Origin: DAOUGC01 sp034429695
Lineage (GTDB): Bacteria; Chloroflexota; Anaerolineae; Anaerolineales; Anaerolineaceae
Length of the DNA: 9,502 nt
Direction: 5' to 3'
NCBI GenBank assembly: GCA_034429695.1
Contig: DAOUGC010000183.1
Span: 1-9,502, forward strand
A model generated the notes under the pieces. The model ran no database searches, was not told where the DNA came from, and was given only the letters and a program-made list of their open reading frames with translations. This document shows positions 1-9,087 of this stretch, in pieces (positions within the stretch are counted from its first letter, which is position 1; the number at the start of each line of letters is the position of its first letter). A program made the position numbers and the translations under genes.

Positions 1-596
1 GTCGATCCCTCGTCATCAAATTCCCCTGCAAGCCGCGCGATCATCATGCCGCGCGCGTTTGGCTCCGGCTGTGCATGAATTCCGCGCGGCCCGGACACCC
101 CCATGCTGTACAGCGTACCCAGGATGTCCACCCGGTCAGCGATATCCACCCCCTCAGCCGCCCAGCAATCGATGGTTTGCCTGAGGCGCGCAGCCACCAG
201 CCAGGGCGATTGGTGTTCATCCAGCAATATTCCCAGCAGGGTATTCAGCGTCTCATCCTGAATGTCCACCAACCCTGCCTGAGCCAGCTCGCGCAGCACA
301 CCCAGATTCATTTGCGCCAGCCCAAAAGATTGCGTTTCCAATGGTTCGTGCGACAGCGCCTCAACAAACCAGACCACCATGCGCCTGGGCCAGCCGCTCA
401 GCCGCATGATGACCCGCGCAATGCGCTCCTGCAGCCGATCCCAGCCATCGTGCCGCGCGATCTCATCCGCCAGGATGGCCGCCACCAGCCCGGCTGACAC
501 CCGATGATGCCGCGCCGCCGCAAGCACATCGGCTCGCAGGCTGGTCTGCAAGTATTCAATGGTTTCCGCTCGGGGGTTGGAGGGCAGGCTGTCCAT
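1..596 (-). CDS. Lysozyme/transglycosylase-like protein, C-terminus cut by window edge
   Basis: An open frame runs from an ATG at 596 to the left edge with no stop, giving 198 residues. The protein has no signal peptide or membrane segment. Residues 33-48 (VSAGLVAAILADEIAR, with E45) and 88-98 (around SFGLAQMNL) have the spacing seen in lysozyme-like and lytic transglycosylase folds, where a glutamate-bearing helix is followed by an S-x-G-x-x-Q segment. Helical text continues to an ILGTLYSMG segment near residue 159 and HAQPEPNARG near 174. The family call rests on this motif resemblance only. Codon use is GC-rich, with strong G/C at third positions, which explains the long open frame on the opposite strand. 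A GAGG lies about 13 nt before the start, which is distant, so the start is less certain than the frame. It is transcribed away from the SpoIIAA-like gene. If it is a true muralytic enzyme, the absence of an export signal is odd. Confidence 0.72.
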   Translation of the reverse strand, partial: MDSLPSNPRAETIEYLQTSLRADVLAAARHHRVSAGLVAAILADEIARHDGWDRLQERIARVIMRLSGWPRRMVVWFVEALSHEPLETQSFGLAQMNLGVLRELAQAGLVDIQDETLNTLLGILLDEHQSPWLVAARLRQTIDCWAAEGVDIADRVDILGTLYSMGVSGPRGIHAQPEPNARGMMIARLAGEFDDEGS

Positions 597-619
597 GTGA
601 TCTTTGGTTCCTCGCCATC

Positions 620-649
620 ATTGTAATACAAACCACCCGCTCTGGTCAG
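620..649 (-). promoter_or_regulatory. Possible promoter for the lysozyme-like gene
   Basis: On the minus strand, CTGACC (644-649) is followed after 18 nt by TACAAT (620-625). These match the -35 and -10 consensus at four and five of six positions. The site lies 24 nt before the ATG at 596. It is a plausible but not strong sigma70-type promoter. Confidence 0.35.
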
Positions 650-690
650 AAAGAAAGCAAGACCAAACGTTATACAAAGGGAAAAATTTA

Positions 691-719
691 ATGACATGTG
701 GTTTTAATGTCTATACAAT
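691..719 (+). promoter_or_regulatory. Promoter for the SpoIIAA-like gene
   Basis: ATGACA (691-696) and TACAAT (714-719) are separated by exactly 17 nt. Each matches five of six consensus positions. Transcription would start near 726, leaving a leader of about 55 nt before the ATG at 781. This argues against upstream ATG codons such as 691 being the start, because that codon lies inside the -35 box. Confidence 0.55.
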
Positions 720-780
720 GGATTCCATACCCATTTTTCAAGGATATGGTGTTCCGCTTCGGCAAGAAAAGGATGTCACC

Positions 781-1176
781 ATGCCATATACAATTAGCGA
801 CGACCAGGGCGGTCTGGGGGTATTAATCACACTCATCGGGGATGTTCGGGGAGATGATGTTTTCACCCTGAATGCAGAACTAATGGCGGATGAGCGGTTC
901 GCCCAATGGCAATATCTTATCTGGGATTTATCCAATATTGGCAGGTTTGAACCCACCTGTGACGAACTTCGCGGTTATGCCATGCAGGAGAAAATGGCAG
1001 CCAGAATCAACCCGGATCTCCTGCCAACCATCATTCCACCAAAATTCGGCAATGGTCACCTCATGACCATTTTCAGAATCCTGGAACAGGTGTGGGGCTC
1101 TTACGAGAGCAAATATTTCACCAACCCATCTGCTGCCAGAGACTGGGTGATGAGCAAAAGCAAAGTAACACGATAA
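781..1176 (+). CDS. Small SpoIIAA/STAS-like protein
   Basis: This is a 131-residue soluble protein. The start at 781 is chosen because AAGGA (769-773) lies 7 nt upstream and a promoter sits at 691-719; the frame is open further 5' to 604, but that extension has no ribosome binding site. The sequence resembles SpoIIAA-like/STAS-fold proteins. It begins with a VLITLIGDV strand, continues with a helix containing ELMADERFAQ, a central YLIWDLSNIGRF strand-turn, and a C-terminal helix ending in AARDWVMS. Members are usually about 120-130 residues and are often annotated only as STAS-like or hypothetical. Some STAS relatives act as anti-anti-sigma factors, but no kinase or sigma partner gene is visible here and I see no clear phosphorylatable serine motif. 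It appears monocistronic. The role is unknown and the fold call is moderate. Confidence 0.75.
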   Translation: MPYTISDDQGGLGVLITLIGDVRGDDVFTLNAELMADERFAQWQYLIWDLSNIGRFEPTCDELRGYAMQEKMAARINPDLLPTIIPPKFGNGHLMTIFRILEQVWGSYESKYFTNPSAARDWVMSKSKVTR

Positions 1177-1232
1177 TCGCTTCTTGATCATCAATCAACG
1201 GTTCTTCCGGTTCACACTACAAAACACTCAAC

Positions 1233-1254
1233 CGGTATCCATTCGTTGATACCG
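1233..1254 (+). repeat. 7-bp inverted repeat after the SpoIIAA-like gene
   Basis: CGGTATC (1233-1239) and GATACCG (1248-1254) are perfectly complementary around an 8-nt loop. The site lies 56 nt after the stop at 1176. There is no T-run, so it is not a convincing intrinsic terminator. It could be an operator for the downstream lipoprotein gene or an mRNA 3' hairpin. Confidence 0.4.
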
Positions 1255-1279
1255 ATCACGAGCGGTGACCCTCTGCATA

Positions 1280-1308
1280 CCTGAAAATTACTGTACAATT
1301 CATTCAGG
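1280..1308 (+). promoter_or_regulatory. Possible -10 region with inverted repeat before lipoprotein gene
   Basis: TACAAT at 1294-1299 (five of six to the -10 consensus) lies inside an inverted repeat, CCTGAA (1280-1285) and TTCAGG (1303-1308). No good -35 box is found 16-18 nt upstream. If used, transcription would start near 1306, giving a leader of about 100 nt. This arrangement would fit a repressor-covered or activator-dependent promoter, but it could be chance. Confidence 0.25.
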
Positions 1309-1407
1309 AACAAAACCGCCCATCCATACGTATTATGATCATCAACTCGCTTGCCCATTCACCGGTGTCTGGCGGCCATCCACAATTGCCATTCTCAAGG
1401 ATCCTCG

Positions 1408-2208
1408 ATGAAAAAAAACATCCTGCCACTCGTCCTCGCTGCGCTCATGTTTGCCATCCTTGCCTGCGCATCGCCTGTCAGCGAAACGCCTGCTCCTGTG
1501 GCGCAAGCCACCGAAATATTTCCGGTTGTATTGCCCACTTCACCGGAACCCATTGAGCAACTCATCACCCCGGCCCCGCTGTCCATTGAGGAATATTTTC
1601 CCTTAACACAGGGAGCTTACTGGGTATACCAGGGCAAGGTGAAATACACACAACCCAACTCAAGCGAGGTGATTGAGCAGGACATCACCTGGAGGATGGA
1701 AGTCACGCATGTTTATCAGCAGGGTGAAATTGCCGGGTTTGAATTGCATGGTGCGCCGTGGGACCTGACCGGTTACGAGGAAGGCAGACAACCCAGCGAC
1801 TATGGCATCATCCGCGCGGGCGGCAATTTCTACCACACCTATCCCGATACAGTCAGACGAATGAGCGACAACACCGATACGCTGGAAGACCTGGTTAATG
1901 AATACGATCTGTTTCTGGATATTCCCCTGATATCAGGAAAGAAGTTTTGCGACACCGAATCGATCACCCGCGTGGACGGCATGTACTGCTGGACGGTTGG
2001 CGAGGCAACCCCGGTGGACGCAAACACCATCCAGGGTCTGGACCCATCCCAAAGCTGGATGGCCCACCCCATTCACAAAGGCACCCTGCCCGATTTCTCC
2101 ACCATGGAGTTCATCCCTGGCATCGGAATATCCAGCTATACCTACCATCATAACGGCAGCGTTTCTGATGTGGACCTGCGCTTGATTGAATATCACCCGG
2201 GTGACTGA
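1408..2208 (+). CDS. Secreted lipoprotein of unknown function
   Basis: This is a 266-residue protein. The ATG at 1408 is preceded by AAGGA (1397-1401) with a 6-nt gap, and it begins a textbook export signal: MKKN, then a hydrophobic stretch to residue 18, then a lipobox-like ILAC with C20 as the candidate lipidated cysteine. The leucine at -2 is unusual. A proline/threonine-rich linker (residues 23-58) follows, typical of surface lipoproteins. The mature domain opens with EEYFPLTQGAYWVYQG (61-76) and is rich in aromatic residues and beta-type sequence. C181 and C194 could form a disulfide, since the domain lies outside the membrane. No enzyme motif is recognised. Similar short lipoproteins with a YFPL..G..WVY opening are familiar from Anaerolineae genomes as hypothetical proteins. 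The gene is followed by a strong terminator and appears to be transcribed alone. Confidence 0.85.
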   Translation: MKKNILPLVLAALMFAILACASPVSETPAPVAQATEIFPVVLPTSPEPIEQLITPAPLSIEEYFPLTQGAYWVYQGKVKYTQPNSSEVIEQDITWRMEVTHVYQQGEIAGFELHGAPWDLTGYEEGRQPSDYGIIRAGGNFYHTYPDTVRRMSDNTDTLEDLVNEYDLFLDIPLISGKKFCDTESITRVDGMYCWTVGEATPVDANTIQGLDPSQSWMAHPIHKGTLPDFSTMEFIPGIGISSYTYHHNGSVSDVDLRLIEYHPGD

Positions 2209-2273
2209 TACCATTTTCAATCAGGGTGGCACTTCACCTGGCAATTTGGCATCAGCCGATTCCAGTCAGCCGT

Positions 2274-2308
2274 ACGGCGGGTTCGATTTTGAACCCGCCG
2301 TTTTCTTT
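2274..2308 (+). terminator. Intrinsic terminator after the lipoprotein gene
   Basis: CGGCGGGTTC (2275-2284) pairs perfectly with GAACCCGCCG (2291-2300) around a 6-nt loop, extended by an A-T pair at 2274/2301. TTTTCTTT follows on the plus strand. In the minus direction the stem is followed by TACGG without a T-run, so it should act mainly on plus-strand transcripts. It also sits between convergent genes. Confidence 0.88.
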
Positions 2309-2419
2309 GCCACCCCTCCAGGAAACGGCTGGGAGAAACCACCTGACACCGGCCCGTCAGCGATGGCTCATTATGCCACCCTGCTGCTCCATCACCCGTT
2401 GCCCGCTATCGCTCCAACC

Positions 2420-5187
2420 TCACTCACCCACCGGCAGGTTGGGACACGTCTGGTGATACGGCACACCCTGTGGAAAATACTGCACCCACTCCTCTTGTGT
2501 CAGGTTGCGTGTCAGACGCGCACAGGCTGCATCGACCCAGTTTTTGGGTTGCCAGTTAAGTGTATAGAAATCAAATGGATAATAAAAATCATCCACCAAT
2601 ATGATCTTTGTTCCATCTTGATTAAAAAATGCATCAAAGCCGGTCATTTCGAAAGAATACTTAAACATCACATGGCCAGTCGCAGCTTCCCAAATATATA
2701 TATCCCCAAGTGCCTGAGTAAGAACCATTTGTCCATCAACACTAAAGCGACTGTTGTCTGACCAATTATCAACCACAAGTCTTGACAATTCAACTCCAGT
2801 CGCCCAATTCCATACATGGACTGCACCACCACTGCTTGATACCACTAACTTTCCATCAGGACTAAACTCAACAGATCGAACGTGATCATCATGGGATAAC
2901 CGTGATATTTCTTCGCCTGTAGAGATATTCCACACACGAACCATGTATTCAGAGTTAAGGTATGACCCAATTGCGATTCTTTTTCCGTCAGGACTAATTG
3001 ATAAGCATGTGCTAAAATCCACATTAAGATCTGGATACATTTTTCTACCAGATAACGTGTCAAAGAATTGTATGGTTCCATCTACACATGTTTCAATCAA
3101 CAACTTTCCATCTGAGCTGAATTCCAATAGGGAGGGATCACAGATAACTTGTTCGAGAGGGGTTTCCTTTCCTGATGCAACATTATAAAGTCGTAATTCT
3201 TCAAAGTATTCCAATCTGGAAAATGTTGGTAATGATGTCGTGGAAAAACCTCCAACGAATGCAAGCCATGAGCCTTCCGGGCTTATGGCAAAATTTCTCG
3301 ACGCTTCACTGACTGGGATGCCTTGGATTTCCTGATCTGTGGCAAAATTCCTGTATGAAACCGAATCACCATCCTTGAATGAAAACCATGAATCATATTG
3401 TTCTGTTTGTTCGAACCCTCCAGTGTAAGTTTGTTCCATTTCTTGAAAAGAGGACAATTCCCATAAAACCACTTCATTATCAACAATTGCCATTAAGGTC
3501 TGGCCATCCCGGCTGATAACCGCCTTCTTTAACCAGCCTTCCCCTGCGATTCGATATATTTCAGCATTACCATCGATCTCCCATACACTGATGAATCCAT
3601 CCTGATTCGATCCAACCAACCACTCTCCATCTGGACTGAATGAAATACCTAAAATACCTTCTAATTCCCCTGGCCACAATCCCTTAAATTGAATGTCTTG
3701 TGAGTCCAATATATCTTTAAAATACAGTTCATTGTTGGTATAGATTCCAACCTGCTTTCCATCAGGATGGATTATCACGATTGGATGCGGGTCGAAAAAA
3801 ACTTCTTTTCCCGTGATTACATCCCAGATATAAGTTCCCTCTATTTCATGCGAAGATATTGCCCATCGTCCATCTGGGCTGAAGCCGATCGACAATTTTG
3901 GATATTTCGATTCTCTACCGGATAATTCTCGTTTGTTGGGCAAATCCCATACCCGGATTGAGTAATAATCTGATGATATTATTCTATTTCCATCAGCGCT
4001 GAATTCGATCATATCAACACTGGATTGGTGCGAATACCATGAGTATGATAAAAAACCCGATTCCCCACCCTCTGAGACCCATACACCCCCATCCTCCCAT
4101 CCTGACACCATTTGTTTTCCATCTGGGCTGATTGCCACGGATGTTACTTTGATGCCTTCACGTATAATTGAACAATACTGATATCCTGTTTCCAAATCAA
4201 TTAACCATAATCCATCCTCCTGCTCTCCTTGAATTACAGCACTTTTCCCGTTAACCCCAAAAACAACATCCAGAACTTTAGGAAATGAATATTGAGCAAT
4301 GTAGCTTGGGCTTTTTTTCAAATATTCTTGAAGGAGATCGAGAGATCGAGATTCAGGATAACGATTTATGGATTCGATAGCCAACAGCACTGACTGGATG
4401 TTATGCTTGCCATCTATTCGGTAAAGTTCTATTGCTTGCATTGAGGTTAAGCGCGCCAAACTCATCTTCGCTTGCTCTTCCGCAGCTTTCCTTTGCGTTT
4501 CAGCTTCGTTTGCACGGTTCAAACCCCATACCGTCAATACCGCCATCACCAAAACCGCCAGCCCTGAAAGCATGGTGATCAGCCGCTGCTGACGCACCGC
4601 ATGCTGGTGGCTGGCAATGATATACTGCGCCTGTTCTGCGGTGTTTGCCTGCGATTTGCCCCCTGCCTGCCCCAGCCAGCGCTCAGCGGCCGCCAGGTCT
4701 GCACCGCGCAGCAGGTAGCTGCGGTTGCGATCATGCCCGATCCACTCCAGCGCGCGCACCTGCAGACGAGTGTGGGCGCGCACCCACTCCAGGTCGGTCT
4801 GAGCCGCCTGGACCAATTTGTCAAACGCCTTTTGGAAATCCTCCCCGATTTCTCCTGGAAAGAAAATCCAGTTTAACGCCGCCAGCGCTTCCGGCATTTC
4901 CTCAGGCCTGACCCCCGCCAGCGCAATCGGGATCACCCGTTTTTTGTTCTTGATGGCATGTTCGATCTCCTTGCCGCACACCTCAGACTGCGCCGAAGCC
5001 GGACTTAGGATGAACACAAATGCATCCGCGCGCTCGATGGCCGCATGGATCTCCGCCATCCAGTCAGCCGATGGTGGGATGTCCTCCCAGTCGATCCATG
5101 TGGTCAGCGACTGCCCCTTGAGTGCATCCACCAGCAGGCGGGCAAAGGCAATGTCTTTGCGCGAATAGGAGATGAAAATGTCTGTGG

Positions 5188-5191
<4 letters not shown>
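2420..5191 (-). CDS. TIR-transmembrane-WD40 repeat protein
   Basis: This is a 923-residue protein. The start at 5191 is supported by GAGGG (5199-5203) 7 nt upstream and by the TIR fold starting at once (DIFISYSRKD, residues 4-13); an in-frame ATG at 5290 would only add residues that overlap the upstream gene. Residues 1-130 are a TIR domain with WIDWEDI (32-38) and SEVCGKEIE (69-77). E75 sits where NAD-cleaving TIR domains carry their catalytic glutamate. A linker with RWLGQAGGKS (171-180) leads to one membrane segment (about 204-224), then a charged helix (225-255). From about 305 to 875 there are roughly 14 WD40-like units, each marked by a [F/I]SPDG-type turn, enough for two seven-bladed propellers. 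The C-terminus (887-919) carries CARLTRNL and TCPNLP. With TIR inside, the propellers would be outside the cell. The gene overlaps the oxidoreductase stop (ATGA). Base composition drops in GC after the membrane segment. A defence or sensory role is inference. No terminator was found downstream. Confidence 0.93.
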
Positions 5192-6432
<1,241 letters not shown>

Positions 6433-6444
6433 GCCGCCCTCCTG

Positions 6445-7449
6445 TTACTTTTTGGACTCAAACGCCGCATCAAACGCCTGAGCAGCCGGAGCGAAATCCA
6501 TGCGGTGGATCAACGCCAGCGCCTCGGGCGCGCCCCACTCGCGGTCCATGCCGGCATCCTCCCACTCCACCGAGAGCGGGCCGGTGTACGCGGCGCGGTT
6601 GAGGGCGCGGAAGATCGGGTCCCACTTGACGTCGCCGCGCCCCGGCGAGACAAACTCCCACCCGCGGCGCGGGTCGCCAAAGTCGAGATGGCTGCCCAGG
6701 ATGCTGCTGCGCCCGTCCAGTGTCAGGCGGGTGTCCTTGACGTGCACATGCCAGACGCGGTCGGGAAAGGCGTCAATGAACGCCACGGGGTCAATAAATT
6801 GATGCACCAGGTGGCTGGGGTCAAAGTTAAAGCCAAATGCCGGGTGATTGTCGAGCGCATCCAGCGCGCGCTGCGCCGTCACCAGGTCGTAGGCGATCTC
6901 GGTGGGGTGCACCTCAAGCGCAAAGCACACGTCATTTTCGGCAAAGACATCGAGGATCGGCTTCCAGCGCGCGGCGAAGTCGTTAAAACCGCGCTGAATG
7001 TCCTCCTGCGTGGTGGGCGGGAAGAAATAGAAGTTCTTCCACACCGGGCTGCCGGTAAAACCGTTGACGATCTTCACGCCAAAACGCTTCGCGGCGCGGG
7101 CGGTGTTCTTCATCTCCTCAGCGGCGCGCTGGCGCACACCCTCGGGGTTGCCGTCGCCCCAGATGCGTTCTGGCAAAATGCGCCGGTGACGCTCGTCAAT
7201 GGGGTCATCAGCCACGCACTGCCCGGTCAGGTGATTGCTGATGGCGTGGCATTGCAGGTTGTAATGCCGCAGGATGTCCCAGCGGCCATCCACGTAATCG
7301 GGGTCAGCCAGGGCTTTGTCCACCTCAAAGTGATCGCCCCAGCAAGCCAGTTCCAGGCCGTCAAAGCCCCACGTGCTGGCTTTTCTGGCAATCTCCTCCA
7401 GCGGCAGGTCAGCCCACTGACCGGTAAACAGGGTAACAGGTCTCGCCAT
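6445..7449 (-). CDS. Sugar phosphate isomerase/epimerase (xylose isomerase-like TIM barrel)
   Basis: This is a 334-residue protein with the AP endonuclease 2/xylose isomerase-like TIM barrel. Candidate metal ligands are visible in the expected order: E179 (in ALEVHPTE), D210 (NFDPSH), H236 (HVHVKD) and E295 (SVEWED). An early barrel strand is WGFDGLELACWG (27-38), and SPGRGDVKWD (268-277) matches the family's late G-x-G loop. Such enzymes isomerise, epimerise or dehydrate sugars and keto-inositols, usually with Mn2+ or Mg2+. The exact substrate is not determinable. GGGAGGAG (7456-7463) lies 6 nt before the ATG. It is the first gene of the operon. An AT-rich patch at about 7485-7497 contains TATGAT-like -10 text on the minus strand, but no good -35 box is visible, so the operon promoter is unresolved. 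Confidence 0.92.
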   Translation of the reverse strand: MARPVTLFTGQWADLPLEEIARKASTWGFDGLELACWGDHFEVDKALADPDYVDGRWDILRHYNLQCHAISNHLTGQCVADDPIDERHRRILPERIWGDGNPEGVRQRAAEEMKNTARAAKRFGVKIVNGFTGSPVWKNFYFFPPTTQEDIQRGFNDFAARWKPILDVFAENDVCFALEVHPTEIAYDLVTAQRALDALDNHPAFGFNFDPSHLVHQFIDPVAFIDAFPDRVWHVHVKDTRLTLDGRSSILGSHLDFGDPRRGWEFVSPGRGDVKWDPIFRALNRAAYTGPLSVEWEDAGMDREWGAPEALALIHRMDFAPAAQAFDAAFESKK

Positions 7450-7611
7450 GTTTCGCTCCTCCCAGGTGATGTGCGGTTGTTGATCATAATATTACACCAA
7501 GCAGGGTACGGGTGGGATGTGGAAAGGCCAACCCTGATGGGATTTTGTCATCACCTGTGGCGGGCGCGGCTATCAATGCATTGACCGATCAGCGAGAATT
7601 TTTTCGCCGCG

Positions 7612-7783
7612 CCCCTACATGGGAATCTGTAGGGGACGGGCGGGAGGAACTGTGTGAATCGACCCACAGCAAGACCGCAGGGAGAGTACGGGCAGACCAA
7701 GTCCGCCCAAAAAGTGAGCTTTTCCTTCTCCCTCCCAGGGAGAAGGTGGCGAGCACAGCTTTTCCGTGCTCGCCGGATGAGGG
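7612..7783. repeat. Cluster of hairpins, probable dispersed intergenic repeat
   Basis: Several inverted repeats lie in a row. CCCCTACA (7612-7619) pairs with TGTAGGGG (7628-7635). GGGCAGAC (7690-7697) pairs with GTCCGCCC (7701-7708) with one mismatch. CCTTCTCCC (7724-7732) pairs perfectly with GGGAGAAGG (7738-7746). GGCGAGCAC (7748-7756) pairs perfectly with GTGCTCGCC (7766-7774), followed by GGATGAGGG. The stem of GGGAG-rich arms followed by GGTGGCGAGC...GCCGGATGAGGG resembles a type of intergenic repeat I recall from many bacterial genomes. No coding signal is seen here. It lies upstream of the isomerase operon and downstream of the membrane-protein terminator. Confidence 0.55.
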
Positions 7784-7992
7784 TAAATGATCCATCTGCA
7801 GGCACCTCCCCCATTCGAAAAGGACATCGATGGAGGAGGAGAAAAACGTGGATCGTCATTCGTCCATTCGTTCCTAACGAAATTAAAACAAACCGGTCAG
7901 CCTGAAACAAATGTTTGCCCTGGTCGAGCGTCCTACCAGACCGGCGTCACAGATTTTTTAAGGCGCAGCCGGCACATTTCGCCTTGCTGATG
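7784..7992. other. Non-coding stretch without recognised gene
   Basis: Short open frames exist but none has a ribosome binding site with a convincing protein. Small inverted repeats are present: TTCGTT/AACGAA (7867-7872 and 7876-7881), and a nested pair with CCGGTC/GACCGG (7893-7898 and 7939-7944) outside CTGGT/ACCAG (7920-7924 and 7935-7939). No known RNA family is recognised. The rest of this gap (7464-7611) likewise holds nothing clear apart from the AT-rich patch near 7490. Confidence 0.4.
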
Positions 7993-8025
7993 AAAAAGTC
8001 GGGTTGGCAACCATGCCAGCCCGAC
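7993..8025 (-). terminator. Intrinsic terminator after the eight-helix membrane protein gene
   Basis: On the minus strand, GTCGGGCTGGCA (8025-8014) pairs with TGCCAACCCGAC (8009-7998) around a 4-nt loop. There is one internal C/A mismatch in 12 pairs. It is followed by TTTTT (7997-7993). It lies 28 nt after the stop codon at 8054. Confidence 0.85.
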
Positions 8026-8053
8026 CTGAGCTTTCACAGAGACCGAAGCGCCC

Positions 8054-8932
8054 CTACCCCACCGGCTTCAACCCTTTGAAGATCCCCACCACCTGCCACA
8101 CGGCCGCTGCCGATAACGCCAGAAACGAACCAATGTAGATCACATACTGCGCCAGCGTGAACACCACACCGCTGCTCAACTGCACCACCGTCTGCCCGAT
8201 GATCGCCAGCCCGATGGACGAGAGCAGCACCATGCACACCGTCGCCAGCAGATAACCCAGCGGCGTGCGGCGCAGCACACCCGTCGCAGCCACGAATGCT
8301 GTGGGTGCAATGATGCCCATGTCCACCGCGTGGGTCACCATGGTGGTGTACGGGCCAATGATGGCAGGCGGACGGCCGGCGAAGATCGCCGTCACCACAT
8401 CCAGACCCCACACAAACAGCACCACCACGCCAGCCAGGATGCACAGCGCAGCCAGCCCGCGGCGCGGCAGCCGATCAGAAATCAGCGCAGCCAGTTCGCC
8501 CCGATCAATGGATGTGATCGCCAGTACAAAGGCGAAGAAACTGGCTGACAGATACAGGATGTACACCGGAAACAACAGGTTGTACATGGCCGTGAACGCC
8601 ATGTGGATGGCATTATAAAGAAAATAAACCAGCATGCCTGCCAGCAGCACCCGCCCGCGCAACGAGCCTTTCCCCGCCAGCCACAGCGCCAGCAGCGTCA
8701 AAGGTGCAGCGATAAAAAAGGTGATCGCATCGGTACCGATGTAAGCGGATGCGGAAAAGACCGGGTCGTTTCGGTACAGCCCATCACCGTAAAGCTCCAC
8801 GTTATCACCATAAATGTTGGTAAAAGCACCCACCGCGCCGCCCGTCCGGTAAAACAGGCCAGCCCCGGCGCTGACCAGCCCGAGCGCCACCGCTGCCATG
8901 GCCACAAAAACCAGATGTTTTGATAATTTCAT
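8054..8932 (-). CDS. Eight-helix integral membrane protein, unknown function
   Basis: This is a 292-residue protein. The ATG at 8932 has GGGAG (8939-8943) 6 nt upstream and leads directly into a charged start (MKLSKH) and a first membrane helix. The in-frame ATG at 9043 is rejected because the 37-residue extension is polar and overlaps the divergent promoter. Membrane segments are expected at about 7-27, 64-86, 94-114, 118-140, 160-182, 200-219, 226-248 and 257-280. A conserved-looking loop between helices 1 and 2 contains YGDGLYRNDP (47-56). No transporter or enzyme signature is recognised. The sequence resembles a broad group of uncharacterised membrane proteins in Chloroflexota and Actinobacteria. 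It is monocistronic, ending in its own terminator, and divergent from the FG-GAP gene. Confidence 0.87.
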   Translation of the reverse strand: MKLSKHLVFVAMAAVALGLVSAGAGLFYRTGGAVGAFTNIYGDNVELYGDGLYRNDPVFSASAYIGTDAITFFIAAPLTLLALWLAGKGSLRGRVLLAGMLVYFLYNAIHMAFTAMYNLLFPVYILYLSASFFAFVLAITSIDRGELAALISDRLPRRGLAALCILAGVVVLFVWGLDVVTAIFAGRPPAIIGPYTTMVTHAVDMGIIAPTAFVAATGVLRRTPLGYLLATVCMVLLSSIGLAIIGQTVVQLSSGVVFTLAQYVIYIGSFLALSAAAVWQVVGIFKGLKPVG

Positions 8933-8993
8933 GCTGTACTCCCATTGATGATTGATATGGAGTGAGCATAACCATGGACTGGATTGCCCATCA

Positions 8994-9009
8994 CCATCCA
9001 AATGGATGG
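8994..9009. promoter_or_regulatory. 16-bp palindrome between divergent genes, possible operator
   Basis: CCATCCA (8994-9000) and TGGATGG (9003-9009) form a perfect inverted repeat with a 2-nt centre. It lies 13 nt upstream of the -35 box at 9023 and 61 nt before the divergent membrane-protein start. The size and symmetry suit a dimeric regulator that could control either or both genes. There is no direct evidence of binding. Confidence 0.35.
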
Positions 9010-9022
9010 AAAACTGGGTTAA

Positions 9023-9051
9023 TTGACACCGCTTCACCCTCAAGCTATACT
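9023..9051 (+). promoter_or_regulatory. Near-consensus sigma70-type promoter for the FG-GAP gene
   Basis: A perfect TTGACA (9023-9028) is followed after 17 nt by TATACT (9046-9051, five of six). Transcription would begin near 9058, about 30 nt before the ATG. This is the strongest promoter match in the window and fits constitutive expression, unless the nearby palindrome recruits a repressor. Confidence 0.8.
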
Positions 9052-9087
9052 GAATCCAATAAAGAATGGCTTATCGGGGGATATGAA

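Noticed and set aside
75..497. 140-residue open frame on the plus strand
   Set aside because: It lies opposite the lysozyme-like gene, whose frame is open for the whole region and has a coherent helical protein. The antisense frame is rich in P, H, Q and R, as expected for a shadow.
604..780. Upstream extension of the SpoIIAA-like gene
   Set aside because: The promoter at 691-719 lies inside the extension, and the ribosome binding site with the conserved sequence start supports 781.
2274..2308. Bidirectional terminator also ending the minus-strand operon
   Set aside because: In the minus direction the stem is not followed by a T-run, so intrinsic termination is not supported on that strand.
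2186..2761. 191-residue open frame on the plus strand
   Set aside because: It starts inside the lipoprotein gene, crosses the strong terminator and runs antisense through the WD40 gene's conserved C-terminus.
7450..7992. CRISPR array or tRNA in the long intergenic region
   Set aside because: There are no regularly spaced direct repeats, and no cloverleaf with a T-loop GTTCGAAT-type motif was found; the repeats are unrelated hairpins.
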